NCBI GenBank assembly: GCA_028283655.1
Contig: JAPWKE010000003.1
Coordinates: 186,001 to 250,000, forward strand
Length of the DNA: 64,000 bases
Direction of reading: 5' to 3'
From: Acidobacteriaceae bacterium
GTDB lineage: Bacteria; Acidobacteriota; Terriglobia; Terriglobales; Acidobacteriaceae
The notes under the pieces are model-generated. The model did not search any database and was not told where the DNA came from. It worked only from the letters and a program-made list of their open reading frames with translations. Positions 1 through 9,730 of this stretch are shown here, one piece after another; the first letter of the stretch is position 1; every line of letters begins with the position of its first letter. Made by a program: the position numbers and the translations under genes.

Positions 1-317
1 TTCTCGCTCAGCGTGTCGACGCGTTGGACAAGTCGCAGATGCGCAACCTTGTGGATGAACTTCGCGGCAAACTGGGCACGGGCGTTGTGGTGCTGGGCGC
101 AGCTACGGCTGAAGGCAAGGTTTCGCTGATCGTGGGTGTGACGAAGGAGTTGACCGGCAAGCTACAGGCAGGCAAGATCGTTGGCGCACTGGCGGCGAAG
201 GTTGGCGGCAAGGGCGGTGGACGTCCTGACCTGGCTGAGGCTGGTGGCTCAGATGTAGCAGCGCTGGATGCTGCGCTCGCGGCTGCGGGTGAGGTTGTGA
301 GCGAGCTTCTGGGCTAA
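1..317 (+). CDS. alaS: Alanyl-tRNA synthetase, C-terminal end (5' partial)
   Basis: The reading frame is open from the left edge and ends with TAA at 315-317; only about the last 100 residues are inside the window. The segment, with its [13 protein letters not shown] strand, the K-x-S-L-I-V-G-V-T motif and the glycine-rich [15 protein letters not shown] loop, is the DHHA1-type C-Ala domain of alanine-tRNA ligase, which helps bind tRNA-Ala. The catalytic and editing domains lie outside the window. An intrinsic terminator follows directly, so alaS is the last gene of its transcript. The family call is firm from the glycine-rich motif. Confidence 0.93.
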   Translation, partial: LAQRVDALDKSQMRNLVDELRGKLGTGVVVLGAATAEGKVSLIVGVTKELTGKLQAGKIVGALAAKVGGKGGGRPDLAEAGGSDVAALDAALAAAGEVVSELLG

Positions 318-339
318 CCCCTCTACTCCCGGGTAATAG

Positions 340-376
340 AAAGGGCTGCGGAGAAATCCGCAGCCCTTTCTTGTTT
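340..376 (+). terminator. Intrinsic terminator after alaS
   Basis: An 11-bp perfect GC-rich stem (341-351 with 358-368) with a 6-base loop is followed by a T-rich tail. It lies 23 bases after the alaS stop codon. Confidence 0.9.
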
Positions 377-401
377 TGCTTTGAGAGAGATAGCCGGGTA
401 A

Positions 402-510
402 CAGAAAAGAAAACGCGACGACGCCAAGGTCGCCAGGTTTCGCCACGAGAGTGGCGGCGGCAGGGCTGAGGGCCATCTCTACTCCAAAACGCAAAGGGCG
501 CAGAGGCAGT
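402..510 (+). repeat. Dispersed intergenic repeat, copy 1
   Basis: The stretch begins with gaaaagaaaacgc, continues as cgccaaggtcgcc and tttcgcc, and ends with acgcaaagggcgcagagg. The same word order occurs at 6004-6146, 12016-12180, 13352-13439 and 16512-16588. All copies read in the same orientation. I see no ORF or promoter in it. It fills the gap between the alaS terminator and the amidase gene. Confidence 0.75.
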
Positions 511-610
511 CCTGGCTTAGCGGACGGACGTGCTTTGAGGTATCGCCCGGGGTACGCCGGAGGATTCACAGGGCGAGATGGGCGGGGAGAAAACCTAGAC
601 TAGATGAGCT

Positions 611-2827
611 ATGGTCTCTTTCCGCCATCGTGGGTTGGTCGCCGGGTTACTGGGTGGGGTTGTGCTGCTGGCGCAGGCCCAGAGCGGTGGTGCGTGGGAT
701 GCCGCTGTGCAGGCGCGGCAGGCGTTTGAAACCAAGCCGGGGCACAGCAAGGCTGAGTATCGCCGCGTGATGGATAACTTCCGCACGATTTATCACGAGA
801 ACCCAGCCGATGTTCATGCCTCTCGCGCGGTGCAGCAGGTGGCCGAGTTGCTGGCCGAGCAGGGCCGTGAGCTGCATGACACCAAGAGCCTGAACGATTC
901 CTTAGGGCAGTATGAGTTTCTGAAGCAGGCGTATCCGCGGTCGATGGCCGCGCGCGAGAGCGCCGATGTGACGCTGGATACGATCAAGGCCGGGACGAAC
1001 TCGGCCGTGGTTCCCGTGGCTGCGGAGGTTGCGTCGAGTGAGGGCAACGGCGCTCCGGCGAGCGGCGACGATCATTATCATCCCCCGATACACCACGACG
1101 ATGTCGCCGCAAAGCCCGCTGCAGAAGTCGCTTCGAGTGGCGTGATGGCTCCCGTGGTGAGGACGCCGGAGGCTGTGACGATTGCGCAGCCGGTAAGGGC
1201 GAAGTCAGACGCGGTGGAGTCCGTTGAGCTTGGCGCGAAGTCGTCTGAGCGCAAGCCGATGGCGATGGTGACGGGCATACGGCACTGGTCGACGTCGAGC
1301 TATACGCGCGTGGCGATCGACCTGGGGGATGAGGTGACGTATGAAGCGGCGCGGGTGGAGCATCCTGACCGCATCTACTTTGACCTGCACCATGCGAAGC
1401 TGGCGCATGAGTTGAGTGGCAAGAGCTTCAACGTAACGGATGACGGTTTTCTGACGCGGATTCGCGCGGCGCAGTACTCGGACGATGTGACGCGCGTGGT
1501 GCTGGATGTGCACGAGGTGGCGGAGTACTCGGCATTCTTGCTGCCGAATCCTTATCGGCTGATTATCGACATCCACGGCAAAGAGCAGGGACAAGGCCTC
1601 GTGCCCGATGCCCAGGGTGGAGCTGCGAGTCCTGTGGCTGGGCCCGCGGAGAACCTCGACGCAAAGAGCGCGAAGGGGACGCAAAGAGAGAGCACCCCTA
1701 CGGAGACTGTGAAGCCGAAGGCCGAGGGCGCTCGTGCAGGTGTGGAGGTTTCGAGCTTGCCGCCGATGGCGGTGACGGATGGCAGCGCTGATTTTGGCTT
1801 GCCCTCGCGTGGTGCGAAGCGAAGCGCGACGGTGGCTGCGCCTCGCGTGGTGGTCTCGCAGAGATCGACCGCCTCGCGGCCGGTGCCGAACTCGACCGTG
1901 TCTACGGTAGGAGCAAGCACGCCGGACGTGGCGGCGGTGAGCAGACAGCCAGGCCGTGTGGATGCGACACGACGACCCACGTCGGGGCCGATCGCGGAGA
2001 AGACGCTGGTGGCGTCTGTACCCGTGAGGCCGGGGCGGCATGTGACCGGCGAGCCGACCAAGGCTGCTCCACCGACGGCGGATGGCGAGACGAGCCTGAT
2101 GCGTGCGCTGGGGTTGAAGATCGGTCGCATCGTGATCGATGCCGGGCATGGCGGACATGACTCGGGCACGCTGGGCGTGGATGGCATTGAAGAAAAGGAC
2201 GTCGTGCTCGATGTAGCGCTGCGGTTAGGCAAGCTTCTGCATGAACGGCTGGGCGCGGAGATTGTGTACACGCGCGCGGACGATACCTTTATCCCGCTGG
2301 AGACGCGGACAGCGATTGCGAACAAGGCGCAGGCGGACCTGTTTATCAGCGTTCATGCGAATAGCTCAAGCGATGCAAGCGCCCGCGGCGTCGAGGTGTA
2401 CTACCTGAACTTCACAAGCGACCCGGATGCGATGCGGGTCGCGGGGCGAGAGAACGCTGTCTCGAACGCGAGCGTGCATGAGCTGAGCGAGCTGGTGAAG
2501 AAGATCACGCTGAAGGACAAGATCGAAGAGAGCCGCGAGCTGGCGAGCGATGTGGACCAGTCCCTCTATGCGGGGCTGGAGCGCGGTAACGGCGATCTGC
2601 GGAATCGCGGCGTAAAGAAGGCTCCGTTTGTGGTGTTGATTGGCGCGAATATGCCGTCGATCCTGGCAGAGATTTCTTTTGTAACGAACCCCCGCGATGC
2701 GGCTCAACTGCGAACGAGCGAGTATCGGCAGCGGGTGGCGGAGAGCTTGTTTGCCGGGGTGCGACGGTATGCCGAGGGGATTAACGGGACGAAAGCCAGG
2801 CCTGCGACGCAGCGGGCTGAGCGGTAG
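611..2827 (+). CDS. N-acetylmuramoyl-L-alanine amidase with AMIN domain
   Basis: This 738-residue exported protein cleaves the amide bond between N-acetylmuramic acid and the stem peptide of peptidoglycan, as in septum splitting. An N-terminal signal segment is followed by a helical tetratricopeptide-like region (about 30-130). A proline/alanine-rich linker, an AMIN domain (about 218-325), a second low-complexity linker and an amidase_3 domain (about 508-722) follow. Zinc ligands are visible as His513 in DAGHGG, Glu528 in EEKD and His582 in SVHAN; the catalytic glutamate is Glu687 in LAEISF. It is larger than E. coli AmiC because of the N-terminal region and linkers. The second linker holds an in-frame stretch (about nt 1660-1695) that resembles the local dispersed repeat. 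Confidence 0.93.
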   Translation: MVSFRHRGLVAGLLGGVVLLAQAQSGGAWDAAVQARQAFETKPGHSKAEYRRVMDNFRTIYHENPADVHASRAVQQVAELLAEQGRELHDTKSLNDSLGQYEFLKQAYPRSMAARESADVTLDTIKAGTNSAVVPVAAEVASSEGNGAPASGDDHYHPPIHHDDVAAKPAAEVASSGVMAPVVRTPEAVTIAQPVRAKSDAVESVELGAKSSERKPMAMVTGIRHWSTSSYTRVAIDLGDEVTYEAARVEHPDRIYFDLHHAKLAHELSGKSFNVTDDGFLTRIRAAQYSDDVTRVVLDVHEVAEYSAFLLPNPYRLIIDIHGKEQGQGLVPDAQGGAASPVAGPAENLDAKSAKGTQRESTPTETVKPKAEGARAGVEVSSLPPMAVTDGSADFGLPSRGAKRSATVAAPRVVVSQRSTASRPVPNSTVSTVGASTPDVAAVSRQPGRVDATRRPTSGPIAEKTLVASVPVRPGRHVTGEPTKAAPPTADGETSLMRALGLKIGRIVIDAGHGGHDSGTLGVDGIEEKDVVLDVALRLGKLLHERLGAEIVYTRADDTFIPLETRTAIANKAQADLFISVHANSSSDASARGVEVYYLNFTSDPDAMRVAGRENAVSNASVHELSELVKKITLKDKIEESRELASDVDQSLYAGLERGNGDLRNRGVKKAPFVVLIGANMPSILAEISFVTNPRDAAQLRTSEYRQRVAESLFAGVRRYAEGINGTKARPATQRAER

Positions 2828-3145
2828 GCCTTAGGGCCCAGGCCGTGTTGTATCGGGTTGCTCGGTGTGTGGTGCAACTCCCTTTTGATCAAGAGTATAC
2901 GGCGATATTTTCTTGACAACTATCTGGAATGCGAGCAGACTCGCTTCACCACAACAGCACCTGCTTTCCGTGTAGCCTGCGTAGCTGTTTCATTCGGTCA
3001 CACTCTGAGGCCCCGGTACGCTTTCCGGATTTTTTCTCGAAAATCGAATTCTTTTTACGGCGGCGGAGTTCTCGTTGCTGTCCTGACTTCGTGCGCCTCT
3101 GTGCGCCCTATTGGTTGTGAACTGGCTGAGGAGGCCTGCGGACTT
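2828..3145. other. Intergenic gap of about 320 bases
   Basis: No gene is supported here. An open frame extends upstream from the gene at 3146, but its residues do not look protein-like and it lacks a ribosome-binding site. A TTGACA hexamer at 2913-2918 has no convincing -10 partner. Bases 3088-3110 contain gcgcctctgtgcgcc, which resembles the dispersed repeat read on the opposite strand. Confidence 0.5.
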
Positions 3146-3979
3146 ATGAAGAGTTTGGCAATGTGTGCAGCAACCATCTTGATGTTGAGCGGTAGTGGGT
3201 ATGTGCAGGCGCAGGATGTTGCGGGCGGCCCGCCGAAGATTCTGCAGATTGTGAGCGAAGAGTTGAAGCCGACGACGAGCTCTGCGGCCCATGAGAAGAC
3301 GGAGGGTGCGTTCCTCCAGGCGCTTGTTTCCTCGAAATCGAAGTCGCGCTACCTCGGGATGACCTCACTGACCGGTGCGCCGCGCGCCTTGTTCTTCAGC
3401 GCGTACTCCTCGTTTGGGGAGTGGGAAGAGGAGGTCAAGGGCAACAGCAAGCTTCCCGGGCTGGATGCCGCGATGGATAAGGCCATGGCGGCGGATGGCG
3501 CGCTGCTGAGCGGAATCACGATGACTGCGTGGAGCCATCGCAGCGACATGAGCATGAATGAGCAAAATCTGAAGGGCGTGCGTTACCTGGAGATCTCGCA
3601 GTACAACCTGAAGCCCGGACATACGGGCGAATGGGGTGAGCTGGCCAGGCTGGTGATGGCTGGCTATAAGGAAGGTATTCCCGAGGCAAGCTGGACGGTC
3701 TACGAGCAGACCTATGGAGGGCAGGGGGATTCATTTCTGGTGATCGTCACGCTGAAATCGGCGGCAGAGGTCGACGAGCATATGGCGGGCGGCAGGAAGT
3801 TTGCTGAGGCGCTGGGGCCGGAGCGCATGAAAAAGCTCGAGGAGCTAACGGCTTCGAGTGTCGAAAGCCAGCAAAGCAACATCTTCGTCTTTGCGCCGAA
3901 GATCAGCTATCCCGACCAGGCTATGACGGACGCTGATCCTACGTTCTGGAAGCAGCCGAAGGTAGCGCCGAAGAAGTAA
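3146..3979 (+). CDS. Secreted hypothetical protein, possible ferredoxin-like barrel
   Basis: A 277-residue protein with a clear signal peptide (first about 22 residues, ending in YVQAQ). I do not recognise a named family. The middle (YLEISQYNLKPGHTGEW..., then FLVIVTLKSAAEVDEHM) has the alternating strand-helix pattern of NIPSNAP or antibiotic-monooxygenase-like dimeric alpha-beta barrels, but this is only a resemblance. The start ATG at 3146 was chosen because gaggagg lies at 3128-3134 and the signal peptide begins there; the longer open frame upstream is not supported. It stands alone between the amidase and a convergent terminator. Confidence 0.75.
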   Translation: MKSLAMCAATILMLSGSGYVQAQDVAGGPPKILQIVSEELKPTTSSAAHEKTEGAFLQALVSSKSKSRYLGMTSLTGAPRALFFSAYSSFGEWEEEVKGNSKLPGLDAAMDKAMAADGALLSGITMTAWSHRSDMSMNEQNLKGVRYLEISQYNLKPGHTGEWGELARLVMAGYKEGIPEASWTVYEQTYGGQGDSFLVIVTLKSAAEVDEHMAGGRKFAEALGPERMKKLEELTASSVESQQSNIFVFAPKISYPDQAMTDADPTFWKQPKVAPKK

Positions 3980-3990
3980 CTTTGCTGCAA

Positions 3991-4041
3991 GACACAAAAC
4001 AGCGATGGCCTCCGTGAAGGAGGCCATCGCTGTTTTGTGTC
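3991..4041. terminator. Bidirectional terminator between convergent genes
   Basis: A perfect 23-bp inverted repeat (3991-4013 with 4019-4041) with a 5-base loop lies between the end of the secreted protein gene (3979) and the end of ispD on the other strand (4068). The symmetric stem with A/T-rich outer arms would serve both directions. Confidence 0.85.
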
Positions 4042-4067
4042 CGAGGACAAGTCTTCGCTGGCGAGGT

Positions 4068-4769
4068 TTAGCCCGCGAGGTAGAACTCGGCGACTTCGAG
4101 ATCGCCGGGCTGGGTGACCTTGAAGTTGCGGCTGGATCCGGGAACGACGTAAACGGGAACGCCCGCGCGCTCGAGGAGCGAGGCTTCGTCGGTGCCGGTG
4201 AACTCGTCGCGCTGAGCTTCGGTGAAGGCGCGGCGCATAAGCGGGACCAGTGAACCCTGCGGGGTCTGCGCGTGGACGATGAGTTCACGCGGAATCGTGG
4301 CGGTGATGAGGGCGCCGTCGGCGGTGCGCTCGACCTGCTTGATGGTATCGATGGCGGGCATGCCGACGATGGCGGCCCCATGTTTGCGGATAGCTTCGAT
4401 GGTTTTGCCGATGGTAGCCGGTTCGATGAGCGGGCGCACGGCGTCGTGGACGAGGACGATGTCGTCGTCGGAGGTCGAGGGCAGGGCGCTGAGGGCGTTG
4501 GCGACAGAGTCCTGACGGGTGTCGCCGCCGGTGACGACGTGGACACGGCCGTGGAGGGAGTGCGTGTCGAGCAGTTCGTTCATGCGCGGCTTTTCGTTTT
4601 CGCGCACGGCGAGGTAGACGCCGGTGACTTCGGGTAGGGCGAGGAAGGCCTGAATGGAGTGGACGAGGATGGGCAGGCCCTTGATTTCGAGGAACTGCTT
4701 TGGCGCGCCGCCCGTCTGGGCCATGCGGGTGCCGATGCCGGCTGCGGGAAGAATGACGAAAACGCTCAT
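4068..4769 (-). CDS. ispD: 2-C-methyl-D-erythritol 4-phosphate cytidylyltransferase
   Basis: IspD transfers CMP from CTP to MEP, the third step of the non-mevalonate isoprenoid pathway in the cytosol. The 233-residue protein has normal family length. Visible motifs are the N-terminal nucleotide loop PAAGIGTRM with PKQFLEI, the VLVHDAVRPLI segment, TPQG, TDEASLLE and the C-terminal SSRNFKVTQPGDL. The gene is transcribed alone, divergent from tilS with about 100 bases between them. That gap holds repeated gggtttag words. Nothing suggests ispF fusion or linkage. Confidence 0.96.
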   Translation of the reverse strand: MSVFVILPAAGIGTRMAQTGGAPKQFLEIKGLPILVHSIQAFLALPEVTGVYLAVRENEKPRMNELLDTHSLHGRVHVVTGGDTRQDSVANALSALPSTSDDDIVLVHDAVRPLIEPATIGKTIEAIRKHGAAIVGMPAIDTIKQVERTADGALITATIPRELIVHAQTPQGSLVPLMRRAFTEAQRDEFTGTDEASLLERAGVPVYVVPGSSRNFKVTQPGDLEVAEFYLAG

Positions 4770-4869
4770 GGGAGACGTAGTTTAGCGCAGTGGAGGAGGG
4801 TTTAGGGGGCAGGGTATAGGGTTTAGCAATGCTGGGGCATCGGGAAGGCGTTGCCATTAGGCTTAGTGG

Positions 4870-5955
4870 ATGGCGAAGGGTACTGTGATTCTGCCGCTGG
4901 ATGCGGCTTTGTTTCGTAAGGGGGAGCGGGTTTGCTGTGCGGTGTCGGGTGGGGCCGACTCGACGGCGATGCTGCTGGCGATGGTGGAGGCCAATGGCCG
5001 AAAGGATCCGCTGGGCGTGGAGTTGAGCGCAGCGCATGTTCACCATGGGCTGCGAGGCGAAGAAGCTGACGGCGATGAGGCGTTTGTGCGCGAGCTTTGT
5101 GAGCGGCTGGGGGTGCCGCTAACCGTGTTTCTCGTGGACACGACAGCCCGTATGGAGGCCGAGGGCGAAGGGCTGGAAGAAGCGGCCCGGACGCTGCGGT
5201 ATGCGGCTTTGCGCGGGTTGGCGGTGGATGCCATCGCAACGGCGCACACGCTGGATGATCAGGCTGAGACTGTGGTGATGAAGCTGTTGCGCGGAGCGTG
5301 GACTGAGGGTTTGGGGGGGATTGCCCCAGAATTAGAGGGAAAAGCGCAGAGTTTAGAGCCAAGAGACAGCGGGCCGAGGGTGGTAAGGCCGGTTTTGCGG
5401 GTTCGGAGGAGCGAAATTGAAACGTTTTTATACGCGCGGGAGCAGGGTTGGAGAGAGGATTCGTCGAACCAAAATGTGAGTCTGACGCGGAATAAGGTGC
5501 GGCATGAGTTGATGCCGGTGCTGCGTGGATTCAACCCGGGGCTGGATGGAGTGCTGGCCGGGATGGCTGAGGTGGCCCGCGAGGAAGAGGCTTTCTGGGC
5601 GGTCGAGGTGGAGCGGACGCTGCGAGCGGTGTTGTTGCCCGGCAAGCCGGTGCGTGGGGGCGGCCGGGCGAGTTCGACGGCGGCCGGGTCGGCGAGTGGG
5701 GCGGTGGAGATTGAGCGGCTGAAGGCGATGCCTGCGGCGCTGCGGCGGCGGGTGATTCGGGCAGCGATCCGAGCCGCTGGGGTTCGGCTGACGGCGGAGG
5801 AGACGGCGAAGGTGCTGGCCTTGGGTGGTTTTGGCGGGTTCCCGGGAGTTACGGGGAAGATTGGGAGCCGGTTGGAGCTGCGCGAGGGGCTGCGGGTGGA
5901 GCGGTCGGCGAGAGAGCTGCAGTGGAGCCGGGAGTCGGCCGATAAGGGGATTTGA
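4870..5955 (+). CDS. tilS: tRNA(Ile)-lysidine synthetase
   Basis: TilS modifies C34 of the CAU-anticodon tRNA-Ile to lysidine using ATP, switching its decoding to AUA. The 361-residue protein has the PP-loop SGGADS at 26-31, then HHGLRGEEAD, ATAHTLDDQAET and the TRNKVRHELMP signature, all typical of the N-terminal catalytic domain. It has a shortened C-terminal region compared with E. coli (about 430). Between the TLDDQAET helix and RPVLRVRR there is an unusual charged insert (about residues 156-174). The start ATG lies directly after gtgg; no strong Shine-Dalgarno sequence is visible. Confidence 0.95.
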   Translation: MAKGTVILPLDAALFRKGERVCCAVSGGADSTAMLLAMVEANGRKDPLGVELSAAHVHHGLRGEEADGDEAFVRELCERLGVPLTVFLVDTTARMEAEGEGLEEAARTLRYAALRGLAVDAIATAHTLDDQAETVVMKLLRGAWTEGLGGIAPELEGKAQSLEPRDSGPRVVRPVLRVRRSEIETFLYAREQGWREDSSNQNVSLTRNKVRHELMPVLRGFNPGLDGVLAGMAEVAREEEAFWAVEVERTLRAVLLPGKPVRGGGRASSTAAGSASGAVEIERLKAMPAALRRRVIRAAIRAAGVRLTAEETAKVLALGGFGGFPGVTGKIGSRLELREGLRVERSARELQWSRESADKGI

Positions 5956-5966
5956 GGCTCGGGATC

Positions 5967-6000
5967 GAGGCCGGAGCTTGAGGCCGGAGCTTGAGGCCGG
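5967..6000 (+). repeat. 13-bp tandem repeat, 2.6 copies
   Basis: The unit gaggccggagctt occurs twice and then partially, directly after tilS and directly before the dispersed repeat copy. Confidence 0.8.
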
Positions 6001-6003
6001 GTA

Positions 6004-6146
6004 GGGAAAGAAGACGCCACGACGCTACGGTCGCCAAGTTTCGCTACGTAAAGGCGAGAGCTTGAAGGGCGAAGGGCGAGAAAAGCGAGAGAAGCTTGAA
6101 AGGCGAACACGGAGGACACAGGGGAGCCACGGAGGGGCACGGAGGG
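6004..6146 (+). repeat. Dispersed intergenic repeat, copy 2
   Basis: It starts gggaaagaagacgcc, continues with ggtcgccaagtttcgc, and runs into aggcgaacacggagg, then further cacggagg words. It matches the order of the copies at 12016 and 13352. It lies between tilS and ftsH in the direction of transcription. Confidence 0.8.
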
Positions 6147-6423
6147 ATTGGTGGGATTGGGGATGCAATAAATGGCGGGGTGGTGCGTTATTGGTTTGTG
6201 GTGCGTGGTTACGGAAAGGTCGCTGGAGAGGATTTGCGCTGACGAAAAAGGCGTAGGGATTTCCAGCAACGTAAAAGGTGCATCAGCGTAGAATTATTGG
6301 TACTTCCCGCCGGTTGCACCCTTCGGCGGCGGATGTCGTCTAAAGTATGCAAGGCATTGGGAAGTGCGCCTGCTTGCGAGTCTGCGTAGCGGCTCTGTAG
6401 GCGAGAGGAAACGAGGAACAAGT
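6147..6423. other. ftsH upstream leader region
   Basis: About 280 bases without a supported gene. An open frame extends upstream of ftsH to an ATG at 6364, but that extension does not resemble FtsH. The region should hold the ftsH promoter; I cannot place it confidently. Confidence 0.5.
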
Positions 6424-8337
<1,914 letters not shown>

Positions 8338-8363
8338 GAGCAGGAAGTCGGAAAAGCAAGGAA

Positions 8364-8396
8364 GAAAGGGCGGCCATTGGCCGCTCTTTCTTTTGT
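8364..8396 (+). terminator. Intrinsic terminator after ftsH
   Basis: A 12-bp stem (8364-8375 with 8379-8390, one G-U pair) with a 3-base loop is followed by ttcttttg. It lies 27 bases after the ftsH stop codon. Confidence 0.92.
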
Positions 8397-8424
8397 CTCG
8401 GTTAGGATGGTGCCGAGGTTTCTC

Positions 8425-9618
8425 ATGACATTTTCAGGGATGTCCAGGAGAGCTGTCGCATTTGCTCTTGCTCTTGTGTTCTCAGGTTGCGTTTCGAGCG
8501 GCAATCCGTCGCCGGTTGCGCCGGGAGATCCGCTGTCGATTACGAAGCAGCCAGCGGATGCCAGTGTTCCGATGGGGCTTACGGCCACGTTTTCGGTACA
8601 GGCGAGCGGCTCCAATCTGCAGTATCAATGGCTGAAGAGTGGCGCAAGCATCAGCGGCGCCACGAGCAGCAGCTACACCACGCCGATTACGGCTTATGCC
8701 GATGATGGGTCGAGCTATTCGGTGAGAGTGAGCGGGCAGGGTGGAAGCGTGACAAGCTCTGTGGCGCATCTGAGTGTGACTGCGCGTGCGCCTGTTACGG
8801 GCGATCTGCGGTTCGGTCAGGTTGGATCGTCGGCGACCGTCAACGGATACTCTGTCGGCGACGTAAAAGTCGTTGTTCCTGTGGGGTGTCCTCCACCGGG
8901 AGGATCCTCTCCCAGCTATTCCTATGGGGGGTTTGGGAGCTCTCTGCAGGTTGGAAATAATGCCTGCACGTGGTCGTATGAGATTCTGGGGCTCTCAGCG
9001 TCGATCCGGACGTTCTACGGTGTGGCGCAGGTCGCTCAATTGGACTCCGTTCTGTCGCAATCGAGCACGCCTGAACTGTCTGGAAGTGATTCGCGTTCGG
9101 TGGTGAGTGGGTTGCAGATACCCTCTGTTTACAGCAGTTACGTTGCGTACACCTATCGATCCGACTCGCAGGGGGCGGCGTATACACGTTCTGAGGCTAC
9201 GGTCTCTGTGGCTGATTTTCCTGCGATAGCAGCGCAAGAGGCTGCAAGTGGTCGGGTGATCACGGCGTTCTATGTGCTCGGCTCGAACGTGACGTACTTT
9301 GCTTATGGCTGGGCGGGAGACCCGAATAGCGTTTATGAAACACAAGTGGTCTCAGGCACGCTTGCTACTGCTGCCGATATGGTCAAGAGTCTTGCCGCGC
9401 AGGGGTATATCGTGACGGCGAGCACGACGGGGCAGGCTGCCGACGGAAGTGGGGTATGGATTGTCGGAACGCGTTTCCAGGGCGACGCGACCCCAAGGCC
9501 TGTTCTTGTCGAGTACGGTGGCATCGATCAACTGGAGGCAGGGGGATATGCTTTGGTGATCTGGTCTCAGGATTTCAACGGCGGCTTGTCGGGCTCTCAA
9601 CTAATTGGTGAGAGGTAG
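8425..9618 (+). CDS. Ig-like domain lipoprotein of unknown function
   Basis: A predicted outer-surface lipoprotein of 397 residues. The signal segment SRRAVAFALALVFSGC ends in a lipobox cysteine, followed by a bacterial Ig-like domain (about residues 30-115) with the usual ITKQPADASVPMGLTATFSV start and LQYQWLKSGASISG core. The remaining 270 residues show no family I recognise. I chose ATG 8425 because ccgagg lies about 7 bases upstream; ATG 8407 and 8440 are alternatives, and the earlier open frame overlaps the ftsH terminator. It may be an adhesin or a binding protein, but nothing shows its ligand. Confidence 0.75.
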   Translation: MTFSGMSRRAVAFALALVFSGCVSSGNPSPVAPGDPLSITKQPADASVPMGLTATFSVQASGSNLQYQWLKSGASISGATSSSYTTPITAYADDGSSYSVRVSGQGGSVTSSVAHLSVTARAPVTGDLRFGQVGSSATVNGYSVGDVKVVVPVGCPPPGGSSPSYSYGGFGSSLQVGNNACTWSYEILGLSASIRTFYGVAQVAQLDSVLSQSSTPELSGSDSRSVVSGLQIPSVYSSYVAYTYRSDSQGAAYTRSEATVSVADFPAIAAQEAASGRVITAFYVLGSNVTYFAYGWAGDPNSVYETQVVSGTLATAADMVKSLAAQGYIVTASTTGQAADGSGVWIVGTRFQGDATPRPVLVEYGGIDQLEAGGYALVIWSQDFNGGLSGSQLIGER

Positions 9619-9644
9619 ATCTGTGGGTTTGTAATCGACGGCAA

Positions 9645-9668
9645 AGGTCGGGGCTGGAGCCCCGACCT
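9645..9668. other. Perfect hairpin downstream of the lipoprotein gene
   Basis: A perfect 10-bp stem (9645-9654 with 9659-9668) with loop tgga lies 27 bases after the lipoprotein gene. There is no T-run, so it may be a weak terminator, an mRNA-stabilising hairpin or a small palindromic repeat. Confidence 0.6.
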
Positions 9669-9730
9669 ACCGGTTTACGCACAGTTGGAATTTGTCGATA
9701 CATAGGGAAGCGTTGAAGCACAATAGAGGG

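Noticed and set aside
2858-3145. N-terminal extension of the secreted protein gene
   Set aside because: The extension is cysteine- and arginine-rich without family support; a signal peptide and a good ribosome-binding site lie at 3146.
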